DNA of 8,090 nucleotides from positions 1 through 8,090 of the forward strand of contig CAMLSG010000236.1 in the NCBI GenBank assembly GCA_946482635.1, written 5' to 3'. Both the position numbers and the translations under genes were made by a program. Under the pieces are notes generated by a model. That model was not told where the DNA came from and did no database searches. It worked only from the letters and a program-made list of their open reading frames with translations. This DNA is from an uncultured Duganella sp. (GTDB taxonomy: Bacteria; Pseudomonadota; Gammaproteobacteria; Burkholderiales; Burkholderiaceae). Positions 1 to 6,058 of the stretch are shown here, in pieces. Position 1 is the stretch's first letter, and the number at the start of each line of letters is the position of its first letter.

Positions 1-60
1 CAGGTGGACGTGACCAGCTCGACAGTAGACTCCGTTTCATTGGCAAAAGCCCAACATAAT

Positions 61-65
61 GGAGA
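61..65 (+). promoter_or_regulatory. Ribosome binding site deciding the start of the serine hydrolase
   Basis: GGAGA lies 4 bases before the ATG at 70. No comparable site precedes the in-frame ATG at 4, and the reading from 70 starts directly with a signal peptide. No well-spaced promoter was seen in the 60 bases further upstream, so the promoter probably lies outside the window. Confidence 0.6.
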
Positions 66-69
66 TAAC

Positions 70-1182
70 ATGCGCTTTCGTTTGCTTGCCGCCGCTGCGG
101 CCCTGATTCTGACCACTGCAATCCCCGCCAGTGCTGCGGACAAGCTCGATGCCGTCCAGGCCAAAGCCATGGCTGGCACCAAGGTCCCCGCCGCAGGCGT
201 TCTCGTGATGCGGAACGGGCAGGTCGAGGACCAGGCTGTCGCTGGCGTGCGCCGCAATGATGGCAAGGACGCTGTCATGCAGGATGATGTGTGGGTGATC
301 GGTTCTACCGGCAAAGTGATGACGGTGGCCATGATTGCGCGCCTGGTCGAACAGGGCACGCTGTCTTGGGATGCGTCGCTTGAACAAATGCTGCCCGATC
401 TGGCCAAGGCCATGCGCCCGGAATATCGCAAGGTCACCTTGATTGATCTGTTGTCGCACCGGGCCGGCCTGCCGCGTGACCTGCGCAATACCAAAGCGCT
501 CAACACCTACTTTAGGGATACCCGCTCGCTGACGCAGCAGCGGCTGGCCTACATCACCTCTGCACTCAAGGAGAAACCTGCCCAGAAACCAGGTTCTGCC
601 TTTAGTTACAGCAACACTGGATTCCTGATCGCGGCAGCCATTGCCGAACGCGTCTCCGGAAAATCTTATGATGAACTGATGCAGGCTGAGGTCTTCGGGC
701 CGCTAGGCATGGCAACTGCCGGCAGCGGCGCGACCCATGATGGCCAGATCCGCGGCCACAGCAAAGGCAAGCCGAAACTTGAGGTCAAAGTGGAAGCCGA
801 TGGCGTGCCGGCCATGTACGCGCCGGCTGGATTCTTGCACATGAGCCTTGCTGATTGGGCACGCTTCAATCTCGACCAACTGGCTGGGGCCGCAGGAAAG
901 GGCAAGCTGTTGATGCCAGCCAGCTATAAGCTGATGCAAACGGCTCAACCGGGTAGTGGGGCAGGTCTCGACTGGGGCGTGCAAGCTTCGATCGGCGGGC
1001 GCAAGGGGCCAGCATTGGTGCATCAGGGCTCGGATGGCAATTGGCTTGCGGTAGTCGTCTTATTCCCTGAGCAGGGCAGCGGCGTGCTCGCCGTAGCCAA
1101 TGCATTCGAAGACATGGGAGCCGATGCGGTCATTAACGGGATGCTGGGCGCCTTGTTTCCGACGCTGGCCCCGGCCAAATAA
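70..1182 (+). CDS. Secreted serine hydrolase of the beta-lactamase / penicillin-binding-protein-like family
   Basis: The 370-residue product has a class C beta-lactamase/esterase fold signature. An N-terminal signal peptide (about residues 1-22, hydrophobic AAAAALIL core, Ala-Ser-Ala cleavage site) implies export to the periplasm or beyond. The nucleophile motif SxxK is S79-T-G-K82. The second motif is Y180-S-N182 (YxN). In place of the usual KTG there is H318-Q-G320, the HxG form common in esterases and peptidases of this family. LLSHRAGLP near residue 127 is the usual family motif after the nucleophile helix. The start at 70 is preferred over the in-frame ATG at 4, because GGAGA at 61-65 precedes it and the signal peptide begins there. 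Family members are esterases, D-aminopeptidases, DD-peptidases or, rarely, beta-lactamases; the substrate cannot be told from sequence. The gene is followed by a hairpin shared with the convergent neighbour and has no operon partner in the window. Family assignment is confident; the reaction is not. Confidence 0.9.
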   Translation: MRFRLLAAAAALILTTAIPASAADKLDAVQAKAMAGTKVPAAGVLVMRNGQVEDQAVAGVRRNDGKDAVMQDDVWVIGSTGKVMTVAMIARLVEQGTLSWDASLEQMLPDLAKAMRPEYRKVTLIDLLSHRAGLPRDLRNTKALNTYFRDTRSLTQQRLAYITSALKEKPAQKPGSAFSYSNTGFLIAAAIAERVSGKSYDELMQAEVFGPLGMATAGSGATHDGQIRGHSKGKPKLEVKVEADGVPAMYAPAGFLHMSLADWARFNLDQLAGAAGKGKLLMPASYKLMQTAQPGSGAGLDWGVQASIGGRKGPALVHQGSDGNWLAVVVLFPEQGSGVLAVANAFEDMGADAVINGMLGALFPTLAPAK

Positions 1183-1214
1183 TCCTTTCAACGTCATGGC
1201 GGACGGAAGCGAAA

Positions 1215-1240
1215 GGGGCAGGGTGCGAGCACCCTGCCTT
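1215..1240. terminator. Hairpin between convergent genes, probable bidirectional terminator
   Basis: GGCAGGGTG (1217-1225) pairs perfectly with CACCCTGCC (1230-1238) around a CGAG tetraloop, and two further G-T pairs can extend the stem. It lies 35 bases after the serine hydrolase stop and 31 bases after the stop of the convergent gene at 1271. There is no long T tract: only TT follows on the plus strand and a CCTTTC stretch on the minus strand. Termination is therefore likely but may be weak or factor-assisted. Confidence 0.6.
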
Positions 1241-1270
1241 CCACTGGACAAACGAAACAGTCCGCTTTAT

Positions 1271-1858
1271 TTAATGTGGGGGGCCAAAGTAGGTTTTGAA
1301 CGCTTCTTGCATCTCGGGCGATAATCGATGGAAGTCGATACGCTGCCTCTTAATTTCTGCACGTAAGCGTTGTGCGCTTCCCGCTGCGCGTACCAGGCGA
1401 GTTACCAGATCCTGGGCGAGTTCTTGTTGTACTTCGCGTGGAATTTGCTTTGGGTCGCGCACCGCAAACGCTTCTCCCGCCGGGTCGCCATTACACTCGG
1501 TGCCGGATAGCTTATAAACGCCACCATCAATGTGTTGAAAATACAGGCGCTGGCCCGGTTTGGGATTGCGGCGCTGGGAGTAGCCGTTAACGAGGTAATA
1601 CGTAGTTGTGGAATGCTTGGCTACACCGTAGATCCATTGGCGTGTGGCCCAGGTCTCAGTGTCGGCTATTTGCTCGCATAGCGCGCGTACATCTTCTGGC
1701 AAAGGCTCCAGTTTGGCTCCTGCTGTAGGGAGCCGCAGGCCCAGAATGGGATCACGCAAGAATTGTGGAGGACGGTTGCTTTCTTGTGCGCCCGCGGTGG
1801 CGCAGAGTAACGCAAACAAGCCGGCTACACACCGACCCTTAATAGCGGTAGACAACAT
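1271..1858 (-). CDS. Small exported protein of unknown function
   Basis: I do not recognise this 195-residue protein. The first 24 residues form a classical signal peptide (K8, R9 before a hydrophobic VAGLFALLCA core, Ala-Gly-Ala cleavage before Q25), so the product is probably periplasmic or secreted. The mature part is hydrophilic. It holds two cysteines (C61, C122) that could form a disulfide, an aromatic TTTYYLVNGY stretch around residues 84-93, and a C-terminal region (about 143-190) rich in charged residues that looks helical. The in-frame reading extends upstream to 2059, but those 67 extra codons cross the intergenic region and its promoter and would bury the signal peptide, so the ATG at 1858 was chosen. 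The Shine-Dalgarno is weak (AGAGCA). GC over 1321-1740 is about 56 percent by my count, somewhat lower than much of the neighbouring glycosidase gene, which may hint at relaxed constraint or acquisition. Coding status is likely; function is unknown. Confidence 0.7.
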   Translation of the reverse strand: MLSTAIKGRCVAGLFALLCATAGAQESNRPPQFLRDPILGLRLPTAGAKLEPLPEDVRALCEQIADTETWATRQWIYGVAKHSTTTYYLVNGYSQRRNPKPGQRLYFQHIDGGVYKLSGTECNGDPAGEAFAVRDPKQIPREVQQELAQDLVTRLVRAAGSAQRLRAEIKRQRIDFHRLSPEMQEAFKTYFGPPH

Positions 1859-1927
1859 GACTTGCTCTTTCTGCTCTGTATCTGTAGGAGGTGTCGCGCC
1901 AAACTTAAAAATGTTGCAACGGGGGGA

Positions 1928-1933
1928 ATTATA
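1928..1933 (-). promoter_or_regulatory. Candidate -10 box for the small exported protein gene
   Basis: On the minus strand 1933-1928 reads TATAAT, a perfect sigma-70 -10 hexamer, which would give a leader of about 60 bases before the ATG at 1858. The -35 is poor: TTGCTC at 1954-1949 is only 15 bases away, and AATTGC at 1956-1951 has correct 17-base spacing but little similarity to consensus. Confidence 0.4.
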
Positions 1934-1963
1934 TGGAATTACTTGTGTGAGCAATTCGCGCCT

Positions 1964-1999
1964 GCCAGATGGCGCACACGCCGCCCTGGCCAGATTGGC
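1964..1999. promoter_or_regulatory. Two similar GCCA/TGGC dyads in the divergent region, possible operator
   Basis: GCCA-GA-TGGC at 1964-1973 and GCCA-GAT-TGGC at 1989-1999 are imperfect copies of one dyad, starting 25 bases apart between the divergent exported-protein and glycosidase genes. The second overlaps a candidate -35 (TTGGCA, 1995-2000). The first lies inside a longer GCGCC/GGCGC inverted repeat (1958-1962 and 1971-1975). They could be regulator sites, but short GC-rich dyads arise by chance. No regulator gene is adjacent. Confidence 0.25.
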
Positions 2000-2025
2000 A
2001 TAGTTCACAGCACATAAGTTATAGC
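1995..2025 (+). promoter_or_regulatory. Weak candidate promoter for the family 95 glycosidase
   Basis: TTGGCA at 1995-2000 matches the -35 consensus at five of six bases. The best -10 downstream is TATAGC at 2020-2025 (four of six) with a long 19-base spacer. It would give a leader of about 50 bases. This is the best sigma-70-like pair seen in 1859-2082, but it is not strong. Confidence 0.25.
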
Positions 2026-2073
2026 TCCAGCGTCGCCGGGCAGGAAGATAATCTGCCAATTCAAGAAGTTGAC

Positions 2074-2077
2074 GGAG
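2074..2077 (+). promoter_or_regulatory. Ribosome binding site deciding the glycosidase start
   Basis: GGAG sits 5 bases before the ATG at 2083. It selects this start over the in-frame ATG at 1969 and places the twin-arginine motif at residues 5-10, as expected for a Tat signal. Confidence 0.6.
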
Positions 2078-2082
2078 ACAAA

Positions 2083-4479
2083 ATGGGCGTGAATTCTCGG
2101 CGGCGAAACCTGATGGTGTCGCTCGGACTGGCGGCGGCGTTTCCGGGGCTGGCGGGGGCTGCGGTCAGTGCCACGGCTCGGGGCAAACGCGAAGACCTGG
2201 AGCTTTGGTACGAGCGGCCAGCCGGCCCGTGGGTGGAGGCACTGCCGGTCGGTAATGGACGTCTTGGCGCCATGGTTTATGGGCGCGTTGGGCAGGAGCG
2301 GCTGCAGCTCAATGAAGATACTTTGTTTGCGGGCGGTCCGAATGATCCGAACATGCCGGATTCCCTGGCCGCCTTGCCGCAAGTGCGAGCGCTGATCGAC
2401 CAGGGGAAGTTCAACGAAGCCCACGACCTGTGCGGCAGCACCATGATCGCCCACCAGCAAATGCCGTACAGCGCAGCCGGCGACTTGCTGATCGACTTTA
2501 TCGGTGCGCCTGATGCGCAGAGCGCCTATCGCCGTTCCCTCAGCCTGGATTCGGCGATCACTACAACCACCTATGCAGCCGGCAAAACACGCTATGTGCG
2601 TGAAGTGTTTGCCAGCGCTCCGGCGCAAGTGATCGTGGTTCGCTTGACTGCCGTGCATGGCATGCTGGATTTCGACCTCGGGTACCGTCACCCGGAGCAC
2701 GTGAAATACGGCGGCACGCAAGCACCGTCGGAACTACGCGAGTCTTTGAATGAAGCGGTCCGTCCGGCCACCCTTGCGATCCGTGCCGACGGCGCGGGAG
2801 CCTTGCTGGTGGAAGGCCGCAATAACGAATCTTCGGGCGTTCCTGCCGCGCTGCGTTACGCAGTGAGGGTGCAGGCGCTCTGCGACGGCAAGGTGATCGT
2901 TGCCGGCGACCGCCTGCAAGTACGCGGCGCGCGCGATGTAACCCTGCTGGTCGCTGCTGCTACCAGTTTTGTCAACTTCGCCGACGCCAGCGGCGATCCG
3001 GTGGCGCGCGTGCGCAGCGACTGCGCTGCCGCGGCACGGAAGCCGTATGCGCAGTTGCGCGATGAGCATGTGAAGTCGCACCAGGCATTGTTCCGCAGAT
3101 TCTCGATCCGCTTCGGAAACGGCCAGGATGTGCGCCCGACCAATGCGCGCATTGCCAGCGCTGAATCCCAGCCTGATCCAACGCTGGCGGCGCTGTATGT
3201 GCAATACGCGCGTTACCTTTTGCTTTCCTGCTCGCGGCCGGGGAGTGAACCGGCCAACCTGCAAGGACTGTGGAACGAAGGCACCAATCCTCCATGGGGC
3301 GGCAAGTACACGATCAACATCAACACGCAGATGAACTACTGGCCGGCGGGACCGGCCAATCTTGGCGAATGCGTTGAGCCGGTGCTGCGCATGGTGGAAG
3401 GGCTGGCGGTGACCGGTGCCGTCACTGCGCGCAAGGCATACGGTGCGCGCGGCTGGGTGACTCATCACAATACGGACCTGTGGCGCGCCAGTGCGCCAAT
3501 TGACGGGCCGCTGTGGGGCATCTGGCCTACGGGTGGCGCCTGGCTTTGTAATACCCTGTGGGACTATTACGACTACTTCCGCGACGAAGCCTGGCTGCGC
3601 CGCCTTTATCCTTTACTGAAAGGCGCCTGCGAATTCTTCATCGATACGCTGGTCGAAGATCCACAGGGGCGCGGACTGGTCACATCGCCCTCCATTTCGC
3701 CGGAAAACCAGCATCACAAGGGTGTGGCGATTTGCGCCGGACCTGCCATGGACCGCCAGATCCTGCGCGACTTGTTCCGACACACGCTGGCAGCGCAGGC
3801 CCTGCTGGGGGATGACGATGCGTCCCTGCGCGATGCACTGCAAGCCACTTTAAAACGCTTGCCGGCTGACCGCATCGGCGCACAAGGCCAATTCCAGGAA
3901 TGGCTGGAAGACTGGGACGCGGGTGCGCCGGAGCAACGGCACCGTCACGTATCCCACCTGTACGCGGTCTATCCTTCCGGGCAGGCCAATGTGCGCGACA
4001 CGCCGGAACTGGTGCAGGCGGCCAAGGTCACGCTCAATGCGCGCGGCGACAAGTCGACCGGCTGGGCCACCGCATGGCGGCTGGCGTTGTGGGCGCGCAT
4101 GGGGGAGGGCGACCGGGCACACGCTATCCTGCTTGGCTTGCTCGGCCCCGAACGCACTTACCCGAATTTGTTCGACGCCCACCCGCCGTTCCAGATCGAT
4201 GGCAATTTCGGCGGCACGGCGGGGATCATCGAAATGGTGCTGCAATCCTGGGGCGATGAAATCCACGTGCTGGCCGCGCTGCCAAAGGCGTGGCCCGAGG
4301 GGGCAATGCAAGGCATTCGAGCGCGTGGTGCAATCGAGGCAGACGTTGAATGGTCGGGCGGGCGGTTGCGGCGGCTGGCGCTGCGCGGCAAACCCGGTAG
4401 CCGGGTCCCGGTACGCTATGCCGGACAAAGCCGGACGCTGGAACTGGACGGAAAGGGCCGGGCGGTCTGGAAACCATAA
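2083..4479 (+). CDS. Tat-exported family 95 glycoside hydrolase, probable alpha-L-fucosidase
   Basis: The 798-residue product belongs to glycoside hydrolase family 95, inverting exo-enzymes that mostly release alpha-1,2-linked L-fucose; some members act on alpha-L-galactose. The N-terminal domain carries the family signature LPVGNGRLGAMVYG (residues 54-67) and QLNEDTLFAGGP (75-86). Comparing with the catalytic residues described for Bifidobacterium AfcA, the Asn pair is N412/N414 in ININTQMNYWPA, the general acid is E541 in SPSISPEN, and the Asp is D706 in PFQIDGNFGG. EWLEDW and HRHVSHLY (606-627) are also family-typical. The N-terminus has a twin-arginine signal (S5-R-R-R-N-L10, then a weakly hydrophobic stretch ending near AGA or VSA), implying folded export by Tat. 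The start at 2083 is supported by GGAG at 2074-2077 and by the signal. The upstream in-frame ATG at 1969 would add 38 residues that mask it. Length is normal and no key residue is missing. No fucose transport or catabolism genes adjoin it, so the enzyme is an orphan here and substrate choice is an inference. Confidence 0.92.
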   Translation: MGVNSRRRNLMVSLGLAAAFPGLAGAAVSATARGKREDLELWYERPAGPWVEALPVGNGRLGAMVYGRVGQERLQLNEDTLFAGGPNDPNMPDSLAALPQVRALIDQGKFNEAHDLCGSTMIAHQQMPYSAAGDLLIDFIGAPDAQSAYRRSLSLDSAITTTTYAAGKTRYVREVFASAPAQVIVVRLTAVHGMLDFDLGYRHPEHVKYGGTQAPSELRESLNEAVRPATLAIRADGAGALLVEGRNNESSGVPAALRYAVRVQALCDGKVIVAGDRLQVRGARDVTLLVAAATSFVNFADASGDPVARVRSDCAAAARKPYAQLRDEHVKSHQALFRRFSIRFGNGQDVRPTNARIASAESQPDPTLAALYVQYARYLLLSCSRPGSEPANLQGLWNEGTNPPWGGKYTININTQMNYWPAGPANLGECVEPVLRMVEGLAVTGAVTARKAYGARGWVTHHNTDLWRASAPIDGPLWGIWPTGGAWLCNTLWDYYDYFRDEAWLRRLYPLLKGACEFFIDTLVEDPQGRGLVTSPSISPENQHHKGVAICAGPAMDRQILRDLFRHTLAAQALLGDDDASLRDALQATLKRLPADRIGAQGQFQEWLEDWDAGAPEQRHRHVSHLYAVYPSGQANVRDTPELVQAAKVTLNARGDKSTGWATAWRLALWARMGEGDRAHAILLGLLGPERTYPNLFDAHPPFQIDGNFGGTAGIIEMVLQSWGDEIHVLAALPKAWPEGAMQGIRARGAIEADVEWSGGRLRRLALRGKPGSRVPVRYAGQSRTLELDGKGRAVWKP

Positions 4480-4510
4480 AAAGCCCAGCCTTGATTCGGC
4501 CGGGCTTTTT
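4478..4510. terminator. Strong bidirectional rho-independent terminator
   Basis: AAAAAGCCC (4478-4486) pairs with GGGCTTTTT (4502-4510). After one A-C mismatch, GCC (4488-4490) pairs with GGC (4498-4500) around a 7-base loop. The flanking A and T runs give a five-T tail on either strand. The hairpin begins within the TAA stop of the glycosidase gene (4477-4479) and ends 10 bases before the stop of the convergent peptidase gene, so it should serve both. Confidence 0.92.
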
Positions 4511-4520
4511 GCTTTCAGAA

Positions 4521-5147
4521 TCAGGGCAGCGGGCATGGCCGGCCAGTGCGCTGGAAGGTGGCCGCCATCAGGAATCCATAACAGTCTGCGTTTTCGACCG
4601 CTTCGGTGGTCCGATACGGGGTATTCGTTTCGCGCGAATTCCCCATGGCCTTGTTTAGCGCCCAGAAGCAGTCTTTGTCGTACTTGTGATCCTTGGTGCG
4701 CGCCGCCAGGTGCGAAAACTCGTGTACCAGGGTCAGGTAGCGGTTATTCAGCCCATGCTCTTCGGCGATCTTGTAGCGTTCGTCGAAGTAGATGAACATG
4801 CTGCCGGCGACCATGGGATCGACATCGGTGTACACGTAGGCGTAGTTATCGACGCTACTGGAGCGCGGCTTGCCCCAGGTCATATTGAGCGAGGCCGGGC
4901 GCTTGATCACGGTAAGCATGCGCGTGATGACCGCGCGCACCTGGTTGCGGGTGGCTTCGTCGGTGTTGCCGAACAGGACGGCCAGGCGCTGTGTCATGGT
5001 GGCGTCAGGGGCGTTCAGCAAGCGCTCCATCTCGAGCAGGTCGCCGCCCAGGCGCTTGAAGGCAGCGCCGGTGGCGTCGACTACTTCCTTGGCCAAGGTA
5101 TTTTCGGACACCATCTTGTTGATGTCTTGCAGGATTGTCAGATTCAT
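4521..5147 (-). CDS. M35-type (aspzincin) zinc metallopeptidase without a visible signal peptide
   Basis: The 208-residue product carries H142-E-F-S-H146 followed by T151-K-D153-H-K-Y156. This is the aspzincin arrangement (HExxH plus a downstream Asp as third zinc ligand in a TxDxxY setting). Near the C-terminus E185-N-A-D-C-Y190 resembles the NADxY motif of lysine-specific metallo-endopeptidases of family M35. E143 would be the catalytic base. The C-terminal half (about 95-200) is thus the peptidase domain; the N-terminal 90 residues look helical and charged and are unassigned. Known M35 enzymes are secreted, often with a propeptide, but neither this start nor the in-frame one at 5207 gives a signal peptide. 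The ATG at 5147 is chosen because GGAG (5158-5155) lies 7 bases upstream. The gene stands alone, convergent with the glycosidase across a strong terminator and divergent from an exported protein of unknown function. It could act in the cytoplasm, leave by a non-Sec route, or be a toxin; context does not decide. Confidence 0.8.
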   Translation of the reverse strand: MNLTILQDINKMVSENTLAKEVVDATGAAFKRLGGDLLEMERLLNAPDATMTQRLAVLFGNTDEATRNQVRAVITRMLTVIKRPASLNMTWGKPRSSSVDNYAYVYTDVDPMVAGSMFIYFDERYKIAEEHGLNNRYLTLVHEFSHLAARTKDHKYDKDCFWALNKAMGNSRETNTPYRTTEAVENADCYGFLMAATFQRTGRPCPLP

Positions 5148-5154
5148 CGTTTGT

Positions 5155-5158
5155 CTCC
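5155..5158 (-). promoter_or_regulatory. Ribosome binding site deciding the peptidase start
   Basis: The minus strand reads GGAG at 5158-5155, 7 bases before the ATG at 5147. It supports that start over the in-frame ATG at 5207, which has no such site. Confidence 0.6.
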
Positions 5159-5232
5159 AAAGTTTGGTCAAACCCGGCAGCAACGGAGCTGGATCGGGAA
5201 TTTCCATGCTAAGGATGTGGATCCATTACAAC

Positions 5233-5259
5233 CTGACGCTTCTTGGCAGCCGATATAAT
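5233..5259 (+). promoter_or_regulatory. Candidate promoter of the exported protein at 5288
   Basis: TATAAT at 5254-5259 is a perfect -10 hexamer. CTGACG at 5233-5238 is a possible -35 with a short 15-base spacer. Transcription would start near 5266, giving a leader of about 20 bases before the ATG at 5288. The in-frame ATG at 5258 lies inside this box, which argues against its use as the start. No convincing promoter for the divergent peptidase was seen in the same 140 bases. Confidence 0.45.
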
Positions 5260-5287
5260 GTTGCAAAATTGGAAATTGAAAGTGATT

Positions 5288-6058
5288 ATGGGTAAACCCG
5301 TTGCCAGTGTTGTCCTCTCCCTCCTGCTGGTTTTCGCGAGCCTGAACGCCCGGGCTGAATCTGCGCCAATACGCAACGTTGCCGTGCTCTCATTGGCCGG
5401 CAACAGCCTCGCCTTGCATGTGCAGCGCCACCAGGTTGGAAGCCGGACCGAAAATTCGCCAGTTGAAGTGCGACCGGTCGAAGATCCGGTCTTCGACCAG
5501 GCCGCGATCATCGCGGCTCGCGCGTCGCTTTTGAAACTGCTGCCCAATGCGAAGCTGAACCTGATGACGACGCAGGATAAGGGCCTTTACAGCGCCCAGA
5601 ACGAAATGTTCGAGCATCCCGAGCAGCATGGCGAGGATCGCGAGTATTTGAAAAGCCTGCTGAAAGAGCAGGGCGTGAGCCATGCCATCTTGATCAGCAA
5701 ATTCCGCAGCGTGGCCACGATCAAGCTGATCGACGCGACCGTCGGCAGTGGCGCCCTGGAGGGACTCGGCTTCTATGTCGATGACATGATCTATACCTTC
5801 AACAGGGGCGACAGCACCACGTCGCGGGGCATGGTCGCGCCGTTTGCTTACGTGCGCGTACGGCTGCTGGAGGCCGATTCGTTAAAGGTGCTGGGGGAGG
5901 GGACGGCGAAACAATCTTTCGTCATCGCCCGTCCCTCTGCCGACTCTACCGGTATGGAGACTTTCAACAACATGACCGGTGCGGACAAGATCAAGAATGT
6001 CCGCACGGCGCTTGAGCGTGCAATGGATGCTGTCATGCCGGGCGTGCTGGCCCAGTGA
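5288..6058 (+). CDS. Exported protein of unknown function
   Basis: I do not recognise this 256-residue protein. Residues 1-23 are a classical Sec signal peptide (K3, hydrophobic SVVLSLLLVFA, Ala-Arg-Ala cleavage before E24). There is no lipobox cysteine, and in fact no cysteine at all. The mature protein opens with a probable beta strand (IRNVAVLSLAG), followed by a charged central section (about 60-120). Then comes a segment with likely alternating strands and helices, including GVSHAILISKF, LIDATVGSGALEGLGFYVDD, and PFAYVRVRLLEADSLKVLGEG. This pattern resembles periplasmic alpha/beta domains in general, but I make no family claim. The start at 5288 is preferred: it begins the signal peptide and has a modest Shine-Dalgarno (GAAAG, 5278-5282). 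The in-frame ATG at 5258 overlaps the predicted -10 box, and a TTG at 5243 is less likely still. Its stop directly abuts the stop of the convergent hydrolase, with no terminator between them. Confidence 0.75.
   Translation: MGKPVASVVLSLLLVFASLNARAESAPIRNVAVLSLAGNSLALHVQRHQVGSRTENSPVEVRPVEDPVFDQAAIIAARASLLKLLPNAKLNLMTTQDKGLYSAQNEMFEHPEQHGEDREYLKSLLKEQGVSHAILISKFRSVATIKLIDATVGSGALEGLGFYVDDMIYTFNRGDSTTSRGMVAPFAYVRVRLLEADSLKVLGEGTAKQSFVIARPSADSTGMETFNNMTGADKIKNVRTALERAMDAVMPGVLAQ

Noticed and set aside
40..60. TTGGCA (40-45) and CATAAT (55-60) as a promoter pair
   Set aside because: The spacer is only 9 bases, far too short for sigma-70.
4..69. Longer start for the serine hydrolase at the ATG at 4
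   Set aside because: It lacks a ribosome site and would place 22 hydrophilic residues in front of a clear signal peptide.
37..459. Minus-strand frame opposite the serine hydrolase start
   Set aside because: His/Gly/Arg-rich shadow of a well-supported gene, with no motif.
1885..2003. Strong Shine-Dalgarno-like TAGGAGGTG (1885-1893) with a roughly 30-codon frame from the ATG at 1911
   Set aside because: The spacing to the ATG is about 17 bases, the peptide has no recognisable feature, and the sequence lies across the divergent promoter region.
3850..4536. Long open frame on the minus strand inside the glycosidase gene
   Set aside because: It is opposite a gene with intact catalytic motifs, runs through the terminator, and its translation is Pro/Arg/Ala-rich as expected of a shadow in GC-rich DNA.
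3923..4795. 290-codon plus-strand frame over the end of the glycosidase gene and into the peptidase gene
   Set aside because: It crosses a strong terminator, is Arg/Trp/Cys-rich without any domain, and overlaps two well-supported genes.
4686..5258. Plus-strand frame opposite the metallopeptidase
   Set aside because: The opposite strand encodes the complete zinc-binding motif; this frame has no domain and overlaps the promoter region.
5258..5287. ATG at 5258 as start of the exported protein
   Set aside because: It lies within the perfect TATAAT box and would add ten residues before a typical signal peptide.
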